Position numbers and translations under genes: made by a program. Below, piece by piece: positions 26,660 through 33,520 of a stretch of DNA of 64,000 nt. The notes below the pieces were generated by a model. That model saw only the letters and a program-made list of their open reading frames with translations. It was not told the origin of the DNA and ran no database searches. Origin of the DNA: Equibacterium sp963662035 (GTDB lineage Bacteria > Bacteroidota > Bacteroidia > Bacteroidales > UBA932); assembly GCA_963662035.1 (NCBI GenBank), contig CAVLDO010000006.1:27740-91739 (forward strand), read 5' to 3'. The first letter of the stretch is position 1; each line of letters begins with the position of its first letter.

Positions 26660-27931
26660 TTATTCGAACATCGCCTCGACGCGCGAAATTACATCATTTT
26701 CTTCTGCCGTCATAATCGCGGCGGGCTCAAGGGTGAATATTTCTCCCTTGCTGCGGCACAGCTCGCTGCCACCGCCGGTCACATTCAGCATCACATTCTC
26801 TTTGCGCGAGACCTTGCCGGCGCTCACGGCATTTATGAGCCCCTGCAGCGCCACGGCCGCCTCGGCGGAAATGTCTACCCCCTCGCAGTCGGCAAAGAGG
26901 GCGCGGCAACGCTCAATGTCGCTATTGTCGGCAAGTTCTATGTCGCCCCCGGCATCGCTTATGGCATCGAACAGGCCGCCCGCGATGGAATACGGGGGTT
27001 TGCGGTTGCTGAGCACCTTGGCCGTTATCTGCAGTGCCTTGGCGCGGGCCTCGTCGTCGTCCATAGGGAGCAGGGCGCGGCTGCCGGCCTTCCAGGCATC
27101 GTGCATCGGGGTGAAGGGGATGTTCTGCGAGGGGTAGAGCCGCATCTTGTGGCTGCCGAAGCGGCCGTCCCCGATAAGGCGCAGGTTTGCCTCCCAGGCG
27201 GCGATGGTGCCGGTGCCGCTGCCGATCGCCTGGAAATAGCAGTCGGGGATGCGGCCTATCACCTCGGCGGCGGAGAGCACAGTGGTGGACATTCCGTCGC
27301 GGCGGGCCACATTCTTGGCTCCTCCTTCTGCAAGGAAGCGGGGCGATGAGGCGATTTTGTCGCCCAGCGCTATCGCGTCATAGTAGTCGCTCCCCTCCGG
27401 GGTGCAGATGAGTTTGACGCAGGGGTTCACCGGATGCTTGAACCAAAGGGCGCCGCGGCAGTCGTAGGGAACCGTGAGCACCAGCGGGATGTTGTTCATC
27501 GAGCACACGCGGGCAAAGGCGCGGGCGGTGTTTCCGGCGGATGAAACCACCAGAACCTTGTCAAAGTCATCGCCCAAACGGCCGCAGACGCTGTAGGCCT
27601 CGGTCTCCTTAAAGGTGCAGGTCTCCATCAGGGCCCCTTTCTCAGGCCACCATCCGGAAAATGCCACGTAAAGATTGTCCAGACCGAGGGCGTCGGCAAG
27701 GCGCGCGCTGCGGTAGGTCACCGTGGCGCCGCTCCCCTTGAGGGTGCGCCGCACCGGCAGCCAGTCCAAAAAGCGGAAGATTCCCGCCTCCTTGGGGCCG
27801 AAGTCTATCCGGCTCTTGTCGTAGAGGGTGCGCACCAGGGAGGGTGCGGGAGCCTCGCTGTCGGAGAGGGTCCACCCCTCGTCTTCAAAAACGCGGCCCG
27901 AAAGGACCGTCATAAGTTTGTATGCAGACAT
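26660..27931 (-). CDS. Cysteate synthase (threonine synthase-like PLP enzyme)
   Basis: 423 residues from ATG 27931, one base after the stop of the upstream HdrD-type gene; a longer start would overlap that gene by 47 bases. It belongs to the threonine-synthase fold (PLP fold type II) but carries features I recall from methanogen cysteate synthase: FRFLDWLPV, FSGWWPEKGALMETC, VARRDGMSTTVL, YFQAIGSGTGTIAAWEA and SQNIPFTPMHDAW. The PLP lysine is Lys108 in TCTFKE, and SSAGNTARAF binds phosphate. The expected reaction is O-phosphoserine plus sulfite to cysteate, the first step of sulfonolipid synthesis in Alistipes. Automated annotation would probably call it thrC. No homoserine pathway gene is nearby, which supports the cysteate reading. 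Confidence 0.82.
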   Translation of the reverse strand: MSAYKLMTVLSGRVFEDEGWTLSDSEAPAPSLVRTLYDKSRIDFGPKEAGIFRFLDWLPVRRTLKGSGATVTYRSARLADALGLDNLYVAFSGWWPEKGALMETCTFKETEAYSVCGRLGDDFDKVLVVSSAGNTARAFARVCSMNNIPLVLTVPYDCRGALWFKHPVNPCVKLICTPEGSDYYDAIALGDKIASSPRFLAEGGAKNVARRDGMSTTVLSAAEVIGRIPDCYFQAIGSGTGTIAAWEANLRLIGDGRFGSHKMRLYPSQNIPFTPMHDAWKAGSRALLPMDDDEARAKALQITAKVLSNRKPPYSIAGGLFDAISDAGGDIELADNSDIERCRALFADCEGVDISAEAAVALQGLINAVSAGKVSRKENVMLNVTGGGSELCRSKGEIFTLEPAAIMTAEENDVISRVEAMFE

Positions 27932-27932
27932 A

Positions 27933-29819
27933 TCAGTTCTTATTATCAGGTTCGGTGTTTTCGTCAAGTATTTCCGCAAAATCCTTCACGGGCACGGCGG
28001 CGGCCCTGGAGAAGGTCTTGAGACAGAGCGGACAGGCCGTCACAATCTCGTCGGGGGCGGAATGCATCAGATTTTTGAGCGCGCCGGCGGTGATGGGGGC
28101 GCGCTCTTCCCAGCCGAGGGAGAGACTGCCCAGCGAGCCGCCGCAGCAGACGCTCTCCTTGCGCTCTTTCTCTGCCGGAACCAGCTGCACGGCGGCGGAG
28201 AGAGCCTCGCGCGGAGCGGCGTAGATGCCGCAGCCCCGGCCCAGTTCGCACGGGTCGTGGTAAACAGCCCTCGCCGCCCCTTTATTCACAGACAGGCGGC
28301 CGGCCTTGATGGCTTCGCCAAAATATTCGGTATAGTGGACGACCTTTACGCCGTCTATCTTGTATTCCTCTTTGAATACGCGATAGCAGATGGGGCAGGA
28401 AACCAGCAGGATATCGGCCCCCGAGCCCTTGATTATGGCGGTGTTCTTCTCCACCAGCGCCGCGGCCTCCTCCTTTTTGCCCGCAAGCATCAGCGGCCGT
28501 CCGCAGCAGATGGTGCCGCCCTCGTCCATCAGGGAGTAGTCGGCCCCGCACTTGTCAAGCAGACTCCGCACGGAGCAGTAGATTATGGGGGTCAGGGCTG
28601 TCATACAGCCGGCATAGTAGAGCACTTTCTCCTTTTTGCGGGGAGCGGAGACCTCAACGGCCGCAGGGTTGTCTGCGGCAGGCATTGCCATAGCCGCACC
28701 CGCAGAGGCGCAAGATGCAGGCACCGCCGCCAGATAGCCGTAGTCCTGACGGATGCCGTAGCGCCGCCGGTTGCGGATTGTCTGCCGCAGCGCCGTGGCG
28801 GAAATCTTTATCTGGCACAGCGCCTCGCACTTGCCGCACATCAGGCAGGCATCGGTGATCTGATTCACCTTATCTTCGTTTCGCCGTTTTATCTGGCGGT
28901 TGAGATAGACGGTGGCCAGCTTGTTGTTCTTCTTGGCCGCCCCCATCGGACAGGCGTCTATGCACACGCCGCAGCTGGGGCAGGAGTAGAGCTGCGCCAG
29001 GGCGAATCCTCGCCGCTGGTGAACCACCTTCAGCCCGGCGTTGCGCATCGGTATCAGCATTATCTCGGAGGGGATGTGCATATAGCGGGAGAAGGGGAGC
29101 ACAAACAAAAAGGTGCCCAGCGCCACGGAGTAGGCCCACCAGGCCACGGTAAAGTTCTCCGGATTGCTCATAAAATTCTTTAGCAGCAGATTGATGGGAA
29201 CCGTCATAAAGCTGCCGCCCGCCACTCCGGCGGTGAATCCCTCGGCAATCCAGCGGAGCGGGAATATTGCCCACAGGGAGTAGAGGCCGATGTGGTCGAT
29301 GAGGGTCAGGCGGGTGGTGCGGCGCATTCCCAGTGCGCGGGAGCGGAACCTCTTGAATATGGCCAGGACTATGCCGCTGAGCACGATCAGCAGGCAGAGA
29401 TCCATCAGAAAGAAGAGAAGCGAGCCGCGCAGCTGCACATCCTTGACCTGCATAAAGTAGCGGAAGAAAATCGGATAGTAGAACAGGTGCACCTTGTCGG
29501 GGACAAAGAGGAAGGTCTCTATGTGACCTATCACTATCATCAAAAACCAGCCGAACGCGATGCTGCTGTGCATATAGCCCAGCAGGCGGTTGCGCTTCCA
29601 CAGACGCACGTGCAGCAGGCAGTCGCAGATTATGTCCCGGCAGTTCTTGCAGAATGTGGCGGGTGTCACCAGGGAAAGGTAGAACCGGTAGCGGTCGGCA
29701 CGGCTCAGCTGCGAGAGCACCTTTGCTATGGAGCCCAGGCACCAGCACAGCACAAACACCATCCCGGCCATAAAAGGGAGGACGAAAGGATCGAAACTCT
29801 GCAATATACGCTCTTCCAC
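27933..29819 (-). CDS. Membrane cytochrome b / HdrD-type iron-sulfur fusion protein
   Basis: 628 residues. Residues 1-245 form a NarI/HdrE/DsrM-like membrane domain with about five membrane segments and candidate haem-b histidines (His84, His99, His176, His248). Then come two ferredoxin motifs (CPSCGVCIDACPMG at 280-291 and CLMCGKCEALCQ at 325-336). Two complete CCG domains follow (Cys404...CCG at 438-440...CPIC 475-478; Cys524...CCG at 558-560...CPLC 596-599). CCG domains bind the non-cubane 4Fe-4S clusters that reduce disulfides in HdrD/DsrK. This is the subunit that would exchange electrons with menaquinone. The natural substrate is unknown. Confidence 0.85.
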   Translation of the reverse strand: MEERILQSFDPFVLPFMAGMVFVLCWCLGSIAKVLSQLSRADRYRFYLSLVTPATFCKNCRDIICDCLLHVRLWKRNRLLGYMHSSIAFGWFLMIVIGHIETFLFVPDKVHLFYYPIFFRYFMQVKDVQLRGSLLFFLMDLCLLIVLSGIVLAIFKRFRSRALGMRRTTRLTLIDHIGLYSLWAIFPLRWIAEGFTAGVAGGSFMTVPINLLLKNFMSNPENFTVAWWAYSVALGTFLFVLPFSRYMHIPSEIMLIPMRNAGLKVVHQRRGFALAQLYSCPSCGVCIDACPMGAAKKNNKLATVYLNRQIKRRNEDKVNQITDACLMCGKCEALCQIKISATALRQTIRNRRRYGIRQDYGYLAAVPASCASAGAAMAMPAADNPAAVEVSAPRKKEKVLYYAGCMTALTPIIYCSVRSLLDKCGADYSLMDEGGTICCGRPLMLAGKKEEAAALVEKNTAIIKGSGADILLVSCPICYRVFKEEYKIDGVKVVHYTEYFGEAIKAGRLSVNKGAARAVYHDPCELGRGCGIYAAPREALSAAVQLVPAEKERKESVCCGGSLGSLSLGWEERAPITAGALKNLMHSAPDEIVTACPLCLKTFSRAAAVPVKDFAEILDENTEPDNKN

Positions 29820-29821
29820 AG

Positions 29822-30151
29822 CTACTCCTCCTTATACAGTTTGAGAACGTTCAGGATTATCCGGCGGGTGTTGAGTCCGCGCGGGCACACCAGAGTGCAC
29901 TTGCCGCACAGCATACACCCCTTGATCTGCTGCAGAGCCTCCTTGCTGGGGCCGCGCTGCAGGGAGAGCATCACCCGCCTGAGGCTCAGGGGGGTGAACG
30001 CGGCCGCAGTGCAGCTTGCGGCGCAGCTGCCGCAGCTTATGCAGCGCATCACGTCGGGCTCCTGCGCCACAAGTTCGTTGAACTTGCCCTCTGCGCTATC
30101 GTTTAATATTATCGCGGAACTCTTTGAGAGAGCGTAGCCGAAATCTTTCAC
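29822..30151 (-). CDS. Small HdrC-like two-cluster ferredoxin protein
   Basis: 109 residues with two 4Fe-4S motifs, CISCGSCAASC (about 37-47) and CMLCGKCTLVCPRG (about 79-92), joined by a helical linker as in HdrC. It starts inside the end of the HdrA-like gene (56-base overlap) and stops two bases before the cytochrome b/HdrD gene. It may carry electrons between the HdrA-like flavoprotein and the membrane subunit; that is inference from order and type. Confidence 0.82.
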   Translation of the reverse strand: MKDFGYALSKSSAIILNDSAEGKFNELVAQEPDVMRCISCGSCAASCTAAAFTPLSLRRVMLSLQRGPSKEALQQIKGCMLCGKCTLVCPRGLNTRRIILNVLKLYKEE

Positions 30152-31160
30152 CTTGGTCTTCTGCTAAATATTCGTTAATACGCAGCGCGGCGCTGCGGGC
30201 CTCCGTCAAGGTCTCGGGCACCGTCTTGGGCCCTGTGCAGGCGCCGGCGAAAAAGAGCCCCCTGCGGGCCGAAGTGCAGGGATCCGCCATTGCATCGGCG
30301 GGCAGGAAGAACCCGTCGCCGCCGGTATGAATCTTGAGGCTGCGGGCGATTTCGCGGTTGCTCTCCGGCGCCACGATTCCGCTCATAAGCACCAGCAGGT
30401 CCAGATTCACGCGCAGCGGCTTGCTCAGCAGAGTGTCCTCCGCCTTTACCAGCAGCCGGCCGTCCTGCATTTCGCTGACCTCCGACACACGGCCGCGCAC
30501 AAAGCGCACTCCCTGTATCTGGGCATCGTAGTACATATCTTCATATCCCCGCCCGAACATACGCAGATCCATATAGAAGCAATATATGACGGCCTCGGGA
30601 TAAAGCCGCTTAAGCTCGGTGGCCTGCTTCACGGCGGTGGCGCAGCACACTTTGGAGCACTGGCGGTTGCACACCTTCTCGTCGCGGCTTCCCACGCAGT
30701 GCACAAAGCCCACCGCGCGGGGGTCGGAAACGCGCTCGTCGCCTCGGGTGCGGAAATAGTCCTCCAGCTCGGCATTGGTAAGCACCCGGTCGTAGATTCC
30801 GTAGCCGTACTCCTGCTTCGCCGTGGCGTCGAACAGCTCAAATCCGGTGGTGAGCAGCAGCGCCTGGGCCGTCACGGAGATTCCGTTGGAGAGGAACACC
30901 TGATAGTCCCCGGCAATATTGTTGATGCCCTGCACCTCTGCATCGGTGAAATATTTGATGCCCTGCATATCGTCCAGCAGCTCGCCCAAAAGCTGCTGAG
31001 CGTCGCGCCCTTCGGGGAAAAGGCGGTCCCAGCGGGCCAGATGCCCTCCGAGATACGCCTCCTTCTCTATCAGGATGGGGGTGTGGCCAAAGCGGGCTAT
31101 GCAGCGCGCCGCCTCGATGCCGGCGGGGCCGGCGCCTATTATTATCACATTTTTGCTCAT
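30096..31160 (-). CDS. Shortened HdrA-like FAD-binding protein
   Basis: 354 residues. It begins with the dinucleotide-binding fold GAGPAGIEAARC and has the HdrA hallmark FVHCVGSRDEKVCNRQCSKVCC followed by YCFYMDLRMFGRGYEDMY. Full-length HdrA proteins are about 650 residues with an extra N-terminal cluster site and C-terminal ferredoxin domains. Here the Cys-rich site after the first helix is missing, and the ferredoxin function is supplied by the next gene. FAD-dependent electron splitting is possible but unproven. It lies six bases after the HdrB-like gene. Confidence 0.85.
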   Translation of the reverse strand: MSKNVIIIGAGPAGIEAARCIARFGHTPILIEKEAYLGGHLARWDRLFPEGRDAQQLLGELLDDMQGIKYFTDAEVQGINNIAGDYQVFLSNGISVTAQALLLTTGFELFDATAKQEYGYGIYDRVLTNAELEDYFRTRGDERVSDPRAVGFVHCVGSRDEKVCNRQCSKVCCATAVKQATELKRLYPEAVIYCFYMDLRMFGRGYEDMYYDAQIQGVRFVRGRVSEVSEMQDGRLLVKAEDTLLSKPLRVNLDLLVLMSGIVAPESNREIARSLKIHTGGDGFFLPADAMADPCTSARRGLFFAGACTGPKTVPETLTEARSAALRINEYLAEDQGERFRLRSLKEFRDNIKR

Positions 31161-31166
31161 ACGCTC

Positions 31167-32237
31167 TTAAAAGCACTTTATGTTGGCGGGGCACTCGGGC
31201 CGTGGGAGCCTGAGGCCGGATACTCCGTCGTATTTCTTCTCGGGGTCGTAGGGGATGCCCATCTTGTCCAGCAGCGGCTCCACCGCCACCTGATGCATCT
31301 GCAGCCCTATATCCCAGGGCTTGTAGCCCAGCACCAGCGCCGCCACCTCCTCGTAGGTGAGCACGGGGATGCCGTAACCGTTCTGCGCGTAAGTCTTGCC
31401 GGTGGTCTCGGCTATGACATACTGCCAGCGATCCATAAAATAGGCGCAGCCGGGGCAGTTGGTGATTATCATATCGGGCATATACGGCTCCATCGACTCG
31501 AATTTCTTGTGGGTGTTGGAGAGGCAGTAGCCCCTGTTGGCCCTGACGTGATACTGACGGAAGCCGTAGCCGCAGCAGTGGCGCCGCTCCGGGTAGTCTA
31601 TCAGACTGCCGCCCCAGCTCTCCACCATTCCGGCCAGCACATAGGGATATTCGGCGCCGCCGACCCCCTTGGAGGGGAACATTTTGGCGTAGTGGCAGCC
31701 GATGTGCTCCACCACCCGCAGCGGGGCGCCGGTTTTGGCATTCACCAGGCGGAAGCGGGCCTTCTCCGCTATTTCGTTGCGGAACTTGTACACCAGGTCG
31801 CTGGAGTGCACCAAAAATTCGGGCTTGTCAAACTCGCGGCGGCAGGCCTTCCAGAGGTCTTCGCGCACCTTGGCCTCCAGCTCGGGGAATTCGCGCCAGG
31901 TCTCCAGCGCCTCCAGGTAGAGTCCGAAGGAGGTTATGCAGGAGCAGGTGTAATTCTTGTAGCCAGCCTCCTTCATCAGAGAGAACTGGCGGGCGATTAT
32001 CGTCATCTGGGTCACCTGCGGGATGCACTCGTTGTGATAGGCGATGCCGCCGCAGGTCGTATGGTAGGGGTTCTCGCAGAAATCCTTGCCCAGATTGCCG
32101 CGCATTATGTCCAGATAGATGCGCTCGGCGCCGGGAAAGAAGTTCTGCCTGATGCAGCTGCGCACAAAGAACCAGTTGTCGTCCGGCATCTCCTTCTGAT
32201 ACTCAGACCATATTTTCTGTTTTCCCTGATAAATCAT
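31167..32237 (-). CDS. HdrB-like CCG-domain protein
   Basis: 356 residues of the heterodisulfide reductase subunit B type. The C-terminal CCG domain is complete (HIGCHYAKM..., RRHCCGYGF, TNCPGCAYFMD). The N-terminal one is altered: the middle element reads TTCGG instead of CCG and the last reads TCSC instead of CxxC. One non-cubane cluster site therefore seems intact. It starts two bases after the HdrC-like gene. The substrate disulfide cannot be told. Confidence 0.85.
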   Translation of the reverse strand: MIYQGKQKIWSEYQKEMPDDNWFFVRSCIRQNFFPGAERIYLDIMRGNLGKDFCENPYHTTCGGIAYHNECIPQVTQMTIIARQFSLMKEAGYKNYTCSCITSFGLYLEALETWREFPELEAKVREDLWKACRREFDKPEFLVHSSDLVYKFRNEIAEKARFRLVNAKTGAPLRVVEHIGCHYAKMFPSKGVGGAEYPYVLAGMVESWGGSLIDYPERRHCCGYGFRQYHVRANRGYCLSNTHKKFESMEPYMPDMIITNCPGCAYFMDRWQYVIAETTGKTYAQNGYGIPVLTYEEVAALVLGYKPWDIGLQMHQVAVEPLLDKMGIPYDPEKKYDGVSGLRLPRPECPANIKCF

Positions 32238-32239
32238 CG

Positions 32240-32935
32240 CTATCGGTTGAAATGTTTGTCACTGCACTCGGTAAAAGTCCGGCGGCAGTATTCGTCCATA
32301 TCGAGTCCCATTTCAGCGGCCTTCTTCTTTGAGGCTGATTCCACGGCCTCCATTCTGGAAGTGGCTCCGGTGACATCGAATATCGCCTTGAGCTCGTCCA
32401 GGGCGCTCTGCGGGATTTTTCGCAGCACTCCCGGCCCCTCGCCGTCGAGATTGCTCCCCACGCGGCGGTGCACCTCGTCCAGATTGGCGCTTATCCACTC
32501 CCCTATCGGGCCCGCCTCGGGGTGGTCTGCGGGCAGAAAGTTCCTGGGGTAGATGCAGTAGCCGTAGCCTAAGACATTGCCGCAGAGAACCCGCTGCAGC
32601 ACCAGCTGCTGCCGCCCCTTCTCGCTCTCCACAAACAGTCCCGTCTCTATGCTGAGGTTGCGCAGAGCCATCACCACCAGTCCCGCCACATTCTTGCGCG
32701 GGCAGCGGGTCATACAGCTCATGCACTCGCCGCAATACCAGATGGTGTCGCTTCGCAGCAGCTCCTCTATGCGGTCGTCGTCGCGGCTCTGCACTATGTT
32801 CACTATGGTTTTGGGATTGTAGTTGTAAAACTCAGCGGCGGGGCAGATGGCAGTGCAGACCCCGCAGTTCATGCAGGATTTGAGCCCTTCCCTGATGCGG
32901 TAGTCCGCCGATAGCCTGTCATAAAGCTTTCCCAT
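32240..32935 (-). CDS. HdrC-like iron-sulfur protein
   Basis: 231 residues with two 4Fe-4S motifs near the N-terminus (CMNCGVCTAICPAAE at about 21-35 and CGECMSCMTRCPRKN at about 68-82) and a C-terminal helical region. It is longer than usual HdrC (about 190). It is the first gene of the Hdr-like cluster, 12 bases after the acyltransferase gene, and would relay electrons to the HdrB-like subunit. Confidence 0.86.
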   Translation of the reverse strand: MGKLYDRLSADYRIREGLKSCMNCGVCTAICPAAEFYNYNPKTIVNIVQSRDDDRIEELLRSDTIWYCGECMSCMTRCPRKNVAGLVVMALRNLSIETGLFVESEKGRQQLVLQRVLCGNVLGYGYCIYPRNFLPADHPEAGPIGEWISANLDEVHRRVGSNLDGEGPGVLRKIPQSALDELKAIFDVTGATSRMEAVESASKKKAAEMGLDMDEYCRRTFTECSDKHFNR

Positions 32936-32947
32936 ATCGCAAGCCCT

Positions 32948-33520
32948 CTATTTTACGGCGTCGTCAAACACAAACCCTTCCGGGTGTTTTGCCCGCACGC
33001 CGAGATCCTTGTAGAACTGCTGCAGGCGGATCATATCGGCCTGCATATCATCCGTAAGGGGGAAAATCTCGCCGTAGCTCACCCTCTTGCCGGCATAGTC
33101 TATATAGCCGGCATACACCGGCACATCTGCCATACGGGCGATAGTGTAAAAGCCTGTCTTCCACTTCTTGACCGGCTTGCGGGTCCCTTCCGGGGCCATT
33201 CCGAACAGGATTCTGTCGTGGGTGTTGAACGCTTCCACCATCTGCATAGCCATCCCCTTGCCGCACCCCTTCTGGGGCTTGAGGGGAATCGCCCCCCAGC
33301 GGCGCATCATCCCGGCAAAGGGCCAGATAAAATATTGCTCCTTAACCAGAATATGGATTTTGGCCCCCTTGCTGATGGCATATAGGTAGGCTATCACAAA
33401 ATCCCAAATGGAGGTGTGGGGCACCCCCAATATCAGCGCCTTGCCGTCTTTGGGAAAATTGTCGTCGGGATGCCAGCGCATCACCTTACGTAAAATAAAA
33501 TCTGCAGTTTTCGCTCTCAT
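32948..33520 (-). CDS. PlsC-like acyltransferase
   Basis: 190 residues of the 1-acylglycerol-phosphate acyltransferase superfamily. The catalytic His-Asp pair is in PHTSIWD and the second block is APEGTRK. It lacks a clear N-terminal membrane anchor and is short for the family (PlsC is about 240), so it belongs to the compact branch common in Bacteroidetes. Its start follows directly on the parE stop with no gap. Whether it acts on glycerophospholipid, ornithine/glycine lipids or a sulfonolipid is open. Confidence 0.8.
   Translation of the reverse strand: MRAKTADFILRKVMRWHPDDNFPKDGKALILGVPHTSIWDFVIAYLYAISKGAKIHILVKEQYFIWPFAGMMRRWGAIPLKPQKGCGKGMAMQMVEAFNTHDRILFGMAPEGTRKPVKKWKTGFYTIARMADVPVYAGYIDYAGKRVSYGEIFPLTDDMQADMIRLQQFYKDLGVRAKHPEGFVFDDAVK

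Noticed and set aside
26660..27979. Start of cysteate synthase 16 codons further upstream
   Set aside because: That start would overlap the HdrD-type gene by 47 bases; ATG 27931 gives a one-base junction.
30327..32552. A 741-codon open frame on the plus strand opposite the Hdr-like genes
   Set aside because: It is antisense to genes with clear cluster motifs, has His/Leu/Gly/Val-rich low-sense composition and matches nothing; long antisense frames are common in GC-rich DNA with biased third positions.
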